A stretch of DNA of 64,000 bases from JAHQVI01 sp963749875. GTDB taxonomy: Bacteria; Pseudomonadota; Alphaproteobacteria; Rhizobiales; Rhodomicrobiaceae. The stretch's first letter is position 1. Each line of letters begins with the position of its first letter. Below the pieces are notes generated by a model. That model saw only the letters and a program-made list of their open reading frames with translations. It was not told the DNA's origin and did no database searches. The stretch is taken from positions 248,001-312,000 of the forward strand of contig CAVVOX010000003.1 in the NCBI GenBank assembly GCA_963749875.1. The letters are read 5' to 3'. Shown here in pieces: positions 7,943-16,684 of this stretch. The position numbers and the translations under genes are program-made.

Positions 7943-8338
7943 GTGATTTACGAGGCCACGACGCGCGGCATTACGGTGAAAGTCGTTCCGGATTTTCTCG
8001 AAGACGACTCCGCGCCGCTTCGGGACTATTATTTCTGGGCCTATACCGTCGAGATCTATAATGGCGGCAAGGAACGTGTGCAGCTCATGGCCCGTCACTG
8101 GAAGATTACCGATTCACAAGGGCGGATGCAGGAAGTGCGCGGGGCGGGTGTCGTCGGAGAGCAGCCGGCGCTCGAGCCGGGCGAAAGCTTTCGCTATACG
8201 AGCGGCGCGCCGCTCCGCACCCCTTCAGGCATCATGCTCGGCTGGTACACGATGGAAACCGAGGATGGAGAGAGTTTCGAAGTGGAGATCCCGGCCTTCT
8301 CGCTCGACAGCCCTTATACGGCGCAGCGGATGAATTAG
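7943..8338 (+). CDS. apaG: ApaG family protein
   Basis: The 131-residue product matches ApaG, a fibronectin type III-like fold linked to Co2+/Mg2+ resistance and diadenosine tetraphosphate metabolism in enterobacteria. Conserved blocks seen are YEATTRGITVKVVPDF, YYFWAYTVEIYN, LMARHWKITD, GVVGEQPALEPGESFRY and GIMLGWY. GTG 7943 is chosen because GGAGGGGAG lies 6 bases before it and the protein then begins where the family does. GTG 7922 is an alternative. It follows metZ closely and may share its riboswitch control. Confidence 0.85.
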   Translation: MIYEATTRGITVKVVPDFLEDDSAPLRDYYFWAYTVEIYNGGKERVQLMARHWKITDSQGRMQEVRGAGVVGEQPALEPGESFRYTSGAPLRTPSGIMLGWYTMETEDGESFEVEIPAFSLDSPYTAQRMN

Positions 8339-8419
8339 ATCGGGCGGATACTGATAATTTAATCGGGGCTCTTTATTGAGTGGGGGGCCATCATTCGGGA
8401 GAATAGAGGAGAATCATCG

Positions 8420-8827
8420 GTGAGGGATCTGACGATATTTTCAACGCGAATGATCGTGGGGCTGCTGGCGATGGTCTTCGCCGCTCAATCCGCACTGGCG
8501 CAGAGCAAACCATCCTCCTGTGTGGCCGAGCTGCAAAAGGAATACGGCACGGCCGCCGGCCTGAGCGCCGATTGCCCGACGAAATCGGATTGCACCTTCC
8601 AGGCGCCAACGGGAAACGCTTCGGCCCGCGCGCTGATCGAGACCATCGCCAAGCGGGCGGAGTCCTGTTTCACGGGCGCCGGGCTCAAGGTCGCGAAAGA
8701 AGAAACGCTCGCCTTGGGAACGACCCGGCTCTTCGATGGGGATGGGGAGGCCAAATGCGCGGTCCTCGTCAGCACGCCGAACGGTTCCCCGCCCGAGGGC
8801 GTCCGCGCCGTCTGCCAACCCAAATAG
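8420..8827 (+). CDS. Exported cysteine-containing protein, unknown
   Basis: The 135-residue protein starts with GTG 8420 behind AGGAG. Residues 1-27 (ending FAAQSALAQ) form a clear signal peptide with an A-x-A type cleavage site. The mature part has six cysteines (for example SSCVAEL, ADCPTKSDCTF, ESCFTG, KCAVLV, AVCQPK), enough for three disulfides, which suits a periplasmic protein. No domain is recognised. It follows apaG by 80 bases and is followed by a long repeat, so it probably ends this gene run. Confidence 0.65.
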   Translation: MRDLTIFSTRMIVGLLAMVFAAQSALAQSKPSSCVAELQKEYGTAAGLSADCPTKSDCTFQAPTGNASARALIETIAKRAESCFTGAGLKVAKEETLALGTTRLFDGDGEAKCAVLVSTPNGSPPEGVRAVCQPK

Positions 8828-8910
8828 AGCGAAATCGTTTCAGGCCGGACCGATCAGGCTCGCACCGGCAGCCCTTCTCCCTTGGGACATCTCTGCGAAA
8901 CAGCATACTC

Positions 8911-9096
8911 TGCGTCGCCCCGGCCCAAGGTGAGCGCTTGTCGCGATGTCTTGCTGATCGCGACCAGACAAGCGTCGCTCACCGTAAAGGTTCGCGAGCC
9001 GGGGCCTACTCGCTTCTCCGTCCGGCCCAGTGCTTGCCGAACTGCAAGTGGATCCCGGACAGCCCTCCCGGGTTTCCGGGACGACGAAAAAAGCGA
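8911..9096. repeat. Palindromic repeat R4, copy 2, with nested palindromes
   Basis: This copy matches 3450-3558, but the loop between CCCCGGC (8918-8924) and GCCGGGG (8998-9004) is 73 bases instead of 6. The extra DNA is itself palindromic: GGTGAGCG (8929-8936) pairs with CGCTCACC (8976-8983), CTTGTC (8937-8942) with GACAAG (8967-8972), and TCGCGAT (8941-8947) with ATCGCGA (8957-8963). The outer parts of the extra DNA recur at 62117-62152. Confidence 0.85.
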
Positions 9097-9152
9097 TCAG
9101 CGCAGACGACGGGGCAGTTACCTTTCGGACCGATCGTCCACCGAGCCGTCCC

Positions 9153-10103
9153 TTATTGAAGCGTTGTGTTCTTGCCGAGAAGTTCGTCGACGGTGAATTC
9201 ATACTCGCTGTTGCAGAACTCGCAGGTGACTTTCACCAGCCCGTCCTCCGCCATGTCGGAAATGTCTTCGGCGGAAAAATTGTCAAGCATCTGCTCCACC
9301 CGCTCACGTGAGCAGCGGCAGAATGCCGAGAGGGCCGTCGCGTCGAAGGCGCGGACGCGCTCCTCGTGGAAAAGCCGGTAGAGCAGGCGCTCAGGCTCCA
9401 GCATCGGATCGAGAAGCTCGTGATCCTCGACCGTCGCGGCAAGGAGCCGTGCCCGGACCCACGCATCCTCCGCATCATGGCCATTGCTGCGCGCCAATCC
9501 ACCCTCGCTCGTCAGCTTCTGCACCATGAGGCCGCCGGCGCGCCATGACCAGGAGCCGGGCTGATCCTCCCTGCCGCCTTCATAATGCCGCGCAATGGCG
9601 ATCTTGATGAAAGTCGGAAGCTGCTCCGACTGGCGGAAATAGAGATCGGCCGCCTCGGCAAGATTGCTTCCCTCCAGCGGCACGACGCCCTGATAGCGCT
9701 CCATTTCAGGCCCCTGATCGATCGTCATGGCCAGATGGCCCTGGCCCAGAAGACGCGCCTGCTCCGATGCGCTGCCCGCAACGGCGTCGACCGCGCTTTC
9801 ATCATAGCTGGCATAGCCGCGGATGTTTCCCGGTGCGTAGTAATGCGCGACCAGAAAGCTGACCGGCCCTTCGCTGCTCGTTTGCAGGATGAACTTGCCG
9901 TCGAATTTCAGCGAGGCGCCAAGCATCGCCGTGAGTGTCATCGCCTCGCCGAGCAGATTGGAGACGGGCTCGGGATAGTCGTGCTTGCCGAGAACCGCGC
10001 TGATCGCCGGACCCATGCGAACAAGCCGCCCCCTGGCGCCGGACGATTCGATCTGAAAGGGGAGAACGAAATCATCTGCCGTGCGCTTGATGTGGTCTGC
10101 CAT
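9153..10103 (-). CDS. hslO: Hsp33 redox-regulated chaperone
   Basis: The 316-residue protein matches Hsp33, a holdase activated by oxidative stress in the cytoplasm. The C-terminal zinc switch is present as CxC (C262, C264) and CxxC (C294, C297) in CRCSRERV and CEFCNSEY. The N-terminal domain carries VRMGPAISAVLGKHDYPEPV and the GEAMTLTAMLG block. It lies 24 bases after argF and is the third gene of argD-argF-hslO, an order found in many Rhizobiales. All four switch cysteines are intact, so redox control is expected. Confidence 0.92.
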   Translation of the reverse strand: MADHIKRTADDFVLPFQIESSGARGRLVRMGPAISAVLGKHDYPEPVSNLLGEAMTLTAMLGASLKFDGKFILQTSSEGPVSFLVAHYYAPGNIRGYASYDESAVDAVAGSASEQARLLGQGHLAMTIDQGPEMERYQGVVPLEGSNLAEAADLYFRQSEQLPTFIKIAIARHYEGGREDQPGSWSWRAGGLMVQKLTSEGGLARSNGHDAEDAWVRARLLAATVEDHELLDPMLEPERLLYRLFHEERVRAFDATALSAFCRCSRERVEQMLDNFSAEDISDMAEDGLVKVTCEFCNSEYEFTVDELLGKNTTLQ

Positions 10104-10127
10104 AAGGCTTTTCGCCGTGAATTGGAT

Positions 10128-11051
10128 TTACGTTTTACCCAGGCACCACGCCAGAATTGCCCGCTGGGCGTGGACCCGGTTTTCGGCTTCGTCGAATACG
10201 ACGGATTGAGGCCCGTCGATCACCTCGTCCGTCACCTCCCGTCCGCGCTGGGCGGGGAGACAATGCATAAATATAGCGCTTGGCCCGGCCAATTTCATCA
10301 GTTGGTCGTCGACTTGATAGTCCTTTAGCAAGGCAAGCCGGCGTTCCTCATCGCTCTGGCCCATGGACACCCAGACGTCGGTGACGATGCAGTCCACCCC
10401 CGCCACAGCCTCGCTCGGATCCTCGAAGAGGGCGAGCCTTGCGCCTTCGCGCTCCGCCCAGGCCAGCGTCTCCTGCAGCGGCTGCAGCGATTTCGGCGCA
10501 CCGATATGGAGCGTAAAGCCGAACCTTGCCGCGGCGTGGATCCAGGAGGTCGCCACATTGTTGCAGCCATCGCCGATCCAGCTGATGACGCGGTCGGCGA
10601 CCGGGCCTTTCTTTTCCTCGAAGGTCATGACATCGGCGAATATCTGGCAAGGATGCGAGCGGTCGGTCAGCCCGTTGATGACCGGAATATCGGCATGGCC
10701 CGCGAGCTGCTCCAGATTTTCCTGTTTCATTGTCCGGAGCATCAGAATGTCGGCATAGCGCGAGAGAACGCGCGCGGTGTCGGCGATGGTTTCGCCCCGT
10801 CCGAGCTGCATGTCGGTACTGTTCAGAACGATGGATTCCCCGCCCAGCTTCCGCATGGCGACGTCGAAGGAGACGCGCGTGCGCGTGGACGGTTTCTCGA
10901 ACATCATGACCAGTGTCTTGCCTTCGGCAAGCCGCCCGTAGCGTCCGCCGCCGTCCCGCAGGTCGCGCTTCATCAGATGGGCATTCGCCAGGATGTGCTT
11001 CAGCGTGTCCCTGTCGAATGTGTCGATGTCGAGAAAATGCCGTATTGCCAT
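10128..11051 (-). CDS. argF: Ornithine carbamoyltransferase
   Basis: The 307-residue enzyme joins carbamoyl phosphate and ornithine to give citrulline in arginine synthesis. The carbamoyl phosphate motif STRTR is at residues 55-59 in FEKPSTRTRVSFD, and the ornithine/catalytic motif FMHCLPAQRG is near residue 265. HPCQIFAD (middle) is also conserved. ATG 11051 follows the argD stop by two bases, so the pair is co-translated. Length and motifs are typical of the anabolic enzyme. Confidence 0.95.
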   Translation of the reverse strand: MAIRHFLDIDTFDRDTLKHILANAHLMKRDLRDGGGRYGRLAEGKTLVMMFEKPSTRTRVSFDVAMRKLGGESIVLNSTDMQLGRGETIADTARVLSRYADILMLRTMKQENLEQLAGHADIPVINGLTDRSHPCQIFADVMTFEEKKGPVADRVISWIGDGCNNVATSWIHAAARFGFTLHIGAPKSLQPLQETLAWAEREGARLALFEDPSEAVAGVDCIVTDVWVSMGQSDEERRLALLKDYQVDDQLMKLAGPSAIFMHCLPAQRGREVTDEVIDGPQSVVFDEAENRVHAQRAILAWCLGKT

Positions 11052-11053
11052 CT

Positions 11054-12247
11054 TCAGGCGCTATCTTCGTTCTTGAGCTGCCCGCTTACCCTTGTGCAGG
11101 CGGCGCTGAATTTCTGACAAGCCTCGACGATCTCGGCCTCGCTTATGGTCAGCGGCGGAAGCAGGCGGACAACATTGTCGGCCGCGCCGATCCCGAGCAG
11201 ATGTTCCTGCAGCATCGCCCCGATCAGCAAGTCGCTCGGCGGTTTGCATTTCAACCCGATCATCAGCCCCTCACCCCTCACTTCTTCGATGACGTCACCA
11301 TGCATGTCATGGATCTCGGCGAGCTTCTGCTTCAGAAGCAGTGCTTTCTTCTGGACCTCGTCGAGGAATCCGTCGGCCAGCAGCACATCGAGCACGGCGT
11401 TGCCGGCCGCCATGGCCATCGGATTGCCCCCGAAGGTCGTGCCGTGGCTGCCGACCGTCATGCCTTCGGCAGCTTCGTCCGTTGCAAGGACAGCGCCGAC
11501 CGGAAAGCCACCCCCAAGGCCCTTTGCGGCGGCCAGGATATCGGGCGTGACGTCTGTCCACTGATGGGCAAAGAGCCGCCCGGTGCGCCCCATGCCGGTC
11601 TGCACCTCATCCAAAATCAGGAGGAGGCCGTGTTCATCGGCCAGATCGCGCAAGGCCCGCAGAAACGGCCATCCCGCATGGCGCACACCGCCTTCGCCCT
11701 GAATCGGCTCGATGAGGATCGCGCCCGTCTGCGGACCTATGGCGGCGCGCGTCGCGGCAAGATCGCCGAGCGGCACCTGGTCGAAGCCGTCCACCTTCGG
11801 GCCGAAACCGGCAACGTGCTTCGGCTGATTTCCCGCGGCGATGGTCGCAAGCGTGCGCCCGTGAAATGCGCCCTCGAAAGTGATGATGCGGTAACGATCC
11901 GGCGCGTCATTGTGGCTGTGATATCGGCGCGCCATCTTGATCGCGCCCTCCATCGCCTCCGCGCCGGAATTGCAGAAGAAGACCTTCTCGGCGAAGCTGG
12001 CCGCACAGAGCCGTTCGGCAAGCCGTTGCTGGCCCGGAATCTGATAGAGGTTGGAGGTGTGCAGGAGCTTTCCGGCCTGCTCCTGGATCGCCGCGACGAG
12101 ATGCGGATGCGAATGGCCGAGCGCCGTCACCGCGACACCGGCGCCGAAGTCGAGATAGCGCTCACCTGTCGTCGTATAGAGGGAAGCGCCCTCGCCGCGC
12201 TCGAAGGCGAGCTCTGCTCTGGCATATGTGGGCAGCAATGCGGACAT
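11054..12247 (-). CDS. argD: Acetylornithine aminotransferase
   Basis: The 397-residue PLP enzyme (class III aminotransferase) transfers the amino group between glutamate and N-acetylglutamate semialdehyde in arginine synthesis. Motifs seen are NSGAEAMEGAIKMAR, the LILDEVQTGMGRTG block and the PLP lysine in ILAAAKGLGGGFP. GGNPMAMAAGNAVLDVL is also typical. AGGAGAG lies about 15 bases before ATG 12247. It begins the argD-argF-hslO operon. A role in succinyldiaminopimelate transamination is possible, since ArgD often serves both. Confidence 0.92.
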   Translation of the reverse strand: MSALLPTYARAELAFERGEGASLYTTTGERYLDFGAGVAVTALGHSHPHLVAAIQEQAGKLLHTSNLYQIPGQQRLAERLCAASFAEKVFFCNSGAEAMEGAIKMARRYHSHNDAPDRYRIITFEGAFHGRTLATIAAGNQPKHVAGFGPKVDGFDQVPLGDLAATRAAIGPQTGAILIEPIQGEGGVRHAGWPFLRALRDLADEHGLLLILDEVQTGMGRTGRLFAHQWTDVTPDILAAAKGLGGGFPVGAVLATDEAAEGMTVGSHGTTFGGNPMAMAAGNAVLDVLLADGFLDEVQKKALLLKQKLAEIHDMHGDVIEEVRGEGLMIGLKCKPPSDLLIGAMLQEHLLGIGAADNVVRLLPPLTISEAEIVEACQKFSAACTRVSGQLKNEDSA

Positions 12248-12735
12248 GGCAGAAAGAAATCTCTCCTAGGCGAAAAGCCGGGGCCGAATGTCGGGAATTC
12301 AATTATGCCAGGATCATTCGGTGATTGCAGCAGGACTGTCAATTGTGTCATCGAGACCGCCCGCCACCGCCGATTGGCACAAAAGACACAGTATGCCGAA
12401 AAATGCCGAGCCCGATGCCGCATTAACCATTCGTTTATTTGTGTTCGCGAAGCAGCCGTGCCATTATGAAGTCTGCGATGACGTTGCGGGGTATATTTTG
12501 AATACCTCCTGGTAATTCGTTCCTGTCATTGCTCATTCGGCAGCAGATTGTTCTCTCCTTGTCCCGCTCGCCGGATCAATTCTCAAGTATAGCGTCAAGT
12601 CCTGCGTAGCCCTTTGCGGGCCTTTGCTCCGTGTAGCCGCGCCGCGTCCGCCTGTTCGCGTGATGTGTGCCTGCCGCCACGGATGCGAGTGCTCGTGTCA
12701 AAAACGAATTCGCAGACGTATTGAGGAGGCAAGAA
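12248..12735. other. Divergent intergenic region argD-gcrA
   Basis: About 490 bases between two divergent genes hold no convincing gene. A TTAA-N7-TTTA motif at 12423-12437 resembles a weak CtrA site, which would suit gcrA control, but two half-sites of four bases are poor evidence. No repeat or RNA gene is seen. Confidence 0.35.
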
Positions 12736-13236
12736 ATGGGGTGGACCGAAGAGCGCGTGGAGCTTCTCAAGAAGCTCTGGGCTGACGGACTCAGCGCGAG
12801 CCAGATCGCCGGCCGTCTTGGCGAAGTGACGCGCAATGCCGTCATCGGCAAAGTTCACAGGCTTGGTCTGGCGGGACGCGCCACGACGTCCAGAATGCGT
12901 TCGTCGCGTCCGCGCAATCGTGTTTCGCATCTGCCCTTGCGGCCGACGCGCATGCAATACAGAACGCACGGCAATGTCGCGCTGAAGCCGGTTCTCGCGC
13001 CCGTCGAAAGGCCGGCCGTTGCGCTGAGTATCGTCCCCTCGGTCGTTCCGGAGGACATGCCCGCGCCCCTGCGGGTGCCGCTTCTCGACCTTAAGGAGAA
13101 TATGTGCCGCTGGCCGATTGGTGATCCGCAGGACGAGGATTTCCACTTTTGCGGCCATGCGAAGGTGGCCGGCATTTCCTATTGCGAGCATCATGCGCGG
13201 GCCGCATTCCAGCCGGCTGCGCGCCGCCGGAAATAG
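12736..13236 (+). CDS. gcrA: Cell-cycle regulator GcrA
   Basis: The 166-residue product begins MGWTEERVELLKKLWADGLS, followed by ASQIAGRLGEVTRNAVIGKVHRLGL. This is the diagnostic helix-turn-helix of GcrA, which works with sigma-70 RNA polymerase at CcrM-methylated GAnTC promoters to drive S-phase genes in alphaproteobacteria. The C-terminal CRWPIGDP...FHFCGH...YCEHH segment, which binds RNA polymerase in studied homologues, is also present. ATG 12736 has GAGGAGG just upstream. The gene is single and ends at a strong bidirectional terminator. Confidence 0.95.
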   Translation: MGWTEERVELLKKLWADGLSASQIAGRLGEVTRNAVIGKVHRLGLAGRATTSRMRSSRPRNRVSHLPLRPTRMQYRTHGNVALKPVLAPVERPAVALSIVPSVVPEDMPAPLRVPLLDLKENMCRWPIGDPQDEDFHFCGHAKVAGISYCEHHARAAFQPAARRRK

Positions 13237-13253
13237 CGGGTCAAAGCGGGGGT

Positions 13254-13292
13254 GAGAGCCGGAAGCGGATGAGGGTCATGCTTCCGGCTCTC
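13254..13292. terminator. Bidirectional terminator between gcrA and phoB
   Basis: GAGAGCCGGAAGC (13254-13266) and GCTTCCGGCTCTC (13280-13292) form a perfect 13-bp stem with a 13-base loop between two convergent genes. Confidence 0.8.
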
Positions 13293-13346
13293 AAAACCTG
13301 AGAAGCGGGACGCGGGGGACAAAAGCATCGCGGGCGGCAGGAGCGG

Positions 13347-14051
13347 TCAGAGCGTCGGCTCGTTTGTCCGCTCGCCGAAAGCATATCCCGCGCCTCTGAC
13401 GGTGCGAATGGGATCACGGTCACGGCCACGGTTGATGGCTTTGCGCAGACGGCCGATATGCACATCGACGGTGCGCTCATCGACATAGACGTCATGGCCC
13501 CAGACGCCATCGAGAAGCTGGGTTCGCGAAAAGACCCGGCCCGGACTTTCCATCAGAAATTCAAGCAGGCGGAATTCGGTCGGCCCGAGCCTGACCTCCC
13601 GGCCGTTGCGCGTCACGCGATGCGCGTCGCGGTCGAGAACGATGTCGTAAACGCTCAGTGTGCTGGCGATGCGCTCCGGCCGCGACCGGCGCATGATCGC
13701 CTTGATCCGCGCCATCAATTCCGGCACGGAGAACGGCTTGACGACGTAATCATCGGCGCCCGTGGTCAGGCCGCGTATGCGGTCGACCTCCTCGCCGCGC
13801 GCCGTCAGAATGATAATCGGAATGTTCCGCGACGACCGGCCGCTCCGCCAGCGCCGGCACAGCTCCAGACCGGACAGGCCCGGCAGCATCCAATCCAGAA
13901 CGATGAGATCCGGCGGGGATTCCGCGACCGCAATTTCCGCCTCGTCACCGCGGTGAACGGCTTTGACTTCGAAGCCCTCGGCTTCGAGATTATACCGCAG
14001 GAGGAGCGCCAACGGCTCCTCATCCTCCACCACTAAGATCTTCGCCGTCAT
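13347..14051 (-). CDS. phoB: Phosphate response regulator PhoB
   Basis: The 234-residue OmpR/PhoB-type regulator has a receiver domain with the acidic pair VVEDEE near the N-terminus, the phospho-acceptor D53 in LIVLDWMLPG and the KPFS lysine near residue 105. The winged helix covers the last 100 residues (TEFRLLEFLMESPGRVFSR, then DERTVDVHIGRLRKAI). Phosphorylated by PhoR, it binds Pho boxes and turns on phosphate scavenging. It is the last gene of phoR-pstSCAB-phoU-phoB, about 155 bases after phoU, with a mosaic repeat in the gap. Confidence 0.95.
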   Translation of the reverse strand: MTAKILVVEDEEPLALLLRYNLEAEGFEVKAVHRGDEAEIAVAESPPDLIVLDWMLPGLSGLELCRRWRSGRSSRNIPIIILTARGEEVDRIRGLTTGADDYVVKPFSVPELMARIKAIMRRSRPERIASTLSVYDIVLDRDAHRVTRNGREVRLGPTEFRLLEFLMESPGRVFSRTQLLDGVWGHDVYVDERTVDVHIGRLRKAINRGRDRDPIRTVRGAGYAFGERTNEPTL

Positions 14052-14109
14052 CGATCAGCTGGTCTTCTCTCATTGGCCGGATCGTGTCCCGCACTATTCC
14101 TTTGCTTAC

Positions 14110-14213
14110 GCATCGGACCGAAAACCGGTACCCACTTTTCGGTCCGATAATCTATTTCAAAAAGTTAGCGCAACTGTTCCCGCGTCCATTCGGACGCGCG
14201 TTGCGCTAGCGCG
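14110..14213. repeat. Mosaic palindromic repeat, R3 part plus short R1
   Basis: An R3 hairpin (CATCGGACCGAAAA...TTTTCGGTCCGAT, 14110-14148) is followed by the linker TCTATTTCAAAA and an R1 hairpin (14164-14210). This R1 lacks the inner CCCCGCCTTCGCGGGG hairpin present in the copies at 29056, 29602, 21830 and 45538. It lies between phoU and phoB. Confidence 0.8.
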
Positions 14214-14925
14214 CCGGCGGCTCCGGCAAGGTGTAGCTTGTCGTGTCGCCTTTCGGGCGCTCCTCCGCGATCGGAACGCCTTTGACGAGAAAATGGATCA
14301 TCTCGGCCATATTGGTCGCGTGATCCCCGATCCGTTCCAGGTTCTTAGCGCCGAACAGAAGATGGGTGCACAGACCGATATTGCGGGGATCTTCCATCAT
14401 GTAGGTGAGCAGCTCACGGAAGATCGAATTGTAGATCGCGTCGAGATCCTTGTCGCGCGCCCAGACATCGAGGGCCTTTTCGGCGTCGCGCTGAGAATAG
14501 GCGTCCAGCGCCATCTGCAGCTGTTCCAACGCCTTGCTGCCAATATGCTGGAGCCCGATCATGAGCTGCTTCGGACGGCTTTCCTCCGCCGTCGCCGTCG
14601 CCCGTTTGGCAATGTTCTTGCTGAGATCGCCAATGCGCTCCAGATTGGCCGCGACGCGGATGGCCGTCATGATCTGGCGCAGATCGAGCGCGACGGGCTG
14701 ACGCCGCGCGATGATATCGATGGCGAGGTCTTCCACTTCCTGTTCGAGGCGATCGATATGCTGATCCTGCTCGATCGTTCTTGCGGCAAGATCAGGATCG
14801 CGCTGCTGCAGCGCATCGATCGCACGGGCGAGAAGCTGTTCGGCGAGGCCGCCCATCTGAGCGATCTTGTTGTCGAGCGTTTTCAGCTCTTCATCATAAG
14901 CGACGACTGTATGTTCCGTCATCAT
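14206..14925 (-). CDS. phoU: Phosphate uptake regulator PhoU
   Basis: The 239-residue protein consists of two repeated three-helix bundles, the PhoU fold. The metal-binding acidic motifs appear as RIGDLSKNIAKR (first repeat, near residue 117) and RIGDHATNMAE (second repeat, near residue 210). PhoU bridges the Pst transporter and PhoR and keeps the kinase off when phosphate is plentiful. It lies about 107 bases after pstB. The C-terminus overlaps the edge of an R1 repeat, which may have supplied the last few codons. Confidence 0.93.
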   Translation of the reverse strand: MMTEHTVVAYDEELKTLDNKIAQMGGLAEQLLARAIDALQQRDPDLAARTIEQDQHIDRLEQEVEDLAIDIIARRQPVALDLRQIMTAIRVAANLERIGDLSKNIAKRATATAEESRPKQLMIGLQHIGSKALEQLQMALDAYSQRDAEKALDVWARDKDLDAIYNSIFRELLTYMMEDPRNIGLCTHLLFGAKNLERIGDHATNMAEMIHFLVKGVPIAEERPKGDTTSYTLPEPPAR

Positions 14926-15032
14926 GAGCCTCTTTCCCGCAAAGTGCGTCTAGCCGGTCCGTTCCCTCGTTCGGGGCTGTGGAGAGGAAGCGATCAGGCC
15001 GTAGCCGAAACGATCCGTCCTCCCACGGCCCG

Positions 15033-15818
15033 CTAGCCGAAGCGTCCTGTAATATAGTCCTGCGTCCGGCTCTCCTTCGGCGAGGTGAACACGGTCGACG
15101 TCTCGTCAAATTCGACGAGATTTCCCAGATACATGAAAGCGGTATAGTTGGAGACGCGCGCCGCCTGCTGCATGTTGTGCGTGACGATGGCGATCGTGTA
15201 GTCCTTCTTCAACTCGTCGATTGTCTCTTCGATCTTCGCGGTCGAGATCGGGTCGAGGGCCGAGGCCGGCTCGTCCAGCAGGATGACTTCGGGCGACAAT
15301 GCGATTGTGCGCGCAATGCACAGGCGCTGCTGTTGACCGCCCGACAGGCTGAGGCCGCTGGAGCCGAGCTTGTCCTTGACCTCCGACCACAGGGCCGCCC
15401 TTTGCAGGCTGGTCTCCACGCGCTCGTCCAGATCGGATTTCCGCAGCTTTTCATAGAGCCTGATGCCGAAGGCGATATTGTCGTAGATGGACATCGGAAA
15501 CGGCGTCGGTTTCTGAAACACCATGCCGACCCTGGCGCGCAGCAGATTGACGTCCTGCCTGTCGGCCAGAATGTTCTCGCCGTCGAGCAGCACCTCGCCC
15601 TCGGCCCGCTGACGCGGATAAAGGTCGTACATCCGGTTCAGGACACGAAGGAGGGTCGACTTGCCGCAGCCGGACGGTCCGATGAAGGCGGTCACCTTGT
15701 TCTCGTAAACCGACATGTTGATGTCGTAAAGCGCCTGGGAGTCGCCATAGAAGAAGTCGAGTTTGCGGAACTCAACCTTGGCGTGGAGCTTATCGGATCC
15801 ATTGTCCCTCGGCATCAT
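15033..15818 (-). CDS. pstB: Phosphate ABC transporter ATP-binding protein
   Basis: The 261-residue ATPase drives phosphate import. The Walker A motif is GPSGCGKST near residue 43, the ABC signature is LSGGQQQRLCIARTIA, and Walker B is VILLDEPASALDP; the switch histidine is in IVTHNMQQA. Its start overlaps the pstA stop by 4 bases (ATGA type), so the two are translationally coupled. It works with PstA, PstC and PstS at the inner membrane and signals through PhoU. Confidence 0.96.
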   Translation of the reverse strand: MMPRDNGSDKLHAKVEFRKLDFFYGDSQALYDINMSVYENKVTAFIGPSGCGKSTLLRVLNRMYDLYPRQRAEGEVLLDGENILADRQDVNLLRARVGMVFQKPTPFPMSIYDNIAFGIRLYEKLRKSDLDERVETSLQRAALWSEVKDKLGSSGLSLSGGQQQRLCIARTIALSPEVILLDEPASALDPISTAKIEETIDELKKDYTIAIVTHNMQQAARVSNYTAFMYLGNLVEFDETSTVFTSPKESRTQDYITGRFG

Positions 15819-16681
15819 TTACTACCTCGCGTCGCTCCGAGCGCTCGCGCGATGATGCTCGTGATTAGAACAAACAATGTAATGATAAGAGCGCCGGCCC
15901 AGGCCAGATCCTGCCATTCGGCATAAGGACTCATGGCGAACTGAAAGATCACGACGGGAAGGCTGGCGATTGGCTGGTTCAGGTCGGCATTCCAGAACTG
16001 GTTGTTCAGAGCCGTGAACAGCAGCGGAGCCGTCTCGCCGCTGACGCGCGCAATGGCGAGAAGAACGCCGGTAATCAACCCTGCGCGCGCAGCTTTGTAG
16101 GCCACGCGGCGGATGACGTAGGAGCGCGGCGTTCCGAGAGCTGACGCCGCCTCGCGAAGCTCGTTCGGCACGAGCAGGAGCATATCCTCGGTGGTGCGAA
16201 CCATGATCGGGATCGCCAGCACGGCGAGCGCCAGAATGCCCGCCCAGCCCGAGAAATGCCCCATCGGCACGACGGTGACTTCATAGATGAAGAGGCCAAT
16301 GACGATCGAAGGCGCGCTCAGCAGAATATCGTTGATGAAGCGTATGGTCGGCGTTACGCGGGAATAGCGCCCATATTCGGCGAGGTATGTCCCCGCGAGA
16401 ATGCCGATCGGCGCGCTGATCAGGATCGCCGCGCCAACGAGCATAGCACTGCCGACGATGGGATTGAGAAGCCCTCCCGCGCTTCCAGGTGGCGGGGTCA
16501 TTTCCGTGAAGACCTGGAGAGACATGCCGCCGAAGCCTTGCCAGATCAGAGCGCCCAGGATCAACGCCAGCCAGGTCAGCCCCAACAGCGCGGCGATGAC
16601 GCTCAACGACATGGCGACGTTATTCCGGATACGCCGTCTGCGGTAAAACGGGTTGTCGGCCGTAATCGATGCGCGCGCCAT
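15815..16681 (-). CDS. pstA: Phosphate ABC transporter permease PstA
   Basis: The 288-residue protein has about six membrane segments and the binding-protein-dependent permease (MetI-like) domain. The PstB-coupling loop is ELREAASALGTPRSYVIRRV. The N-terminal arm is short and basic (RRRRIRNNVAMS). It lies 3 bases after pstC and overlaps pstB by 4. It forms the channel with PstC. Confidence 0.95.
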   Translation of the reverse strand: MARASITADNPFYRRRRIRNNVAMSLSVIAALLGLTWLALILGALIWQGFGGMSLQVFTEMTPPPGSAGGLLNPIVGSAMLVGAAILISAPIGILAGTYLAEYGRYSRVTPTIRFINDILLSAPSIVIGLFIYEVTVVPMGHFSGWAGILALAVLAIPIMVRTTEDMLLLVPNELREAASALGTPRSYVIRRVAYKAARAGLITGVLLAIARVSGETAPLLFTALNNQFWNADLNQPIASLPVVIFQFAMSPYAEWQDLAWAGALIITLFVLITSIIARALGATRGSK

Positions 16682-16684
16682 GGC

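Noticed and set aside
12423..12437. TTAA-N7-TTTA as a CtrA site of gcrA
   Set aside because: One mismatch in eight informative bases is likely by chance in a 490-base gap; kept only as a remark.
10913..12469. 518-codon forward frame opposite argF and argD
   Set aside because: Shadow of argD, which has its PLP motifs on the other strand.
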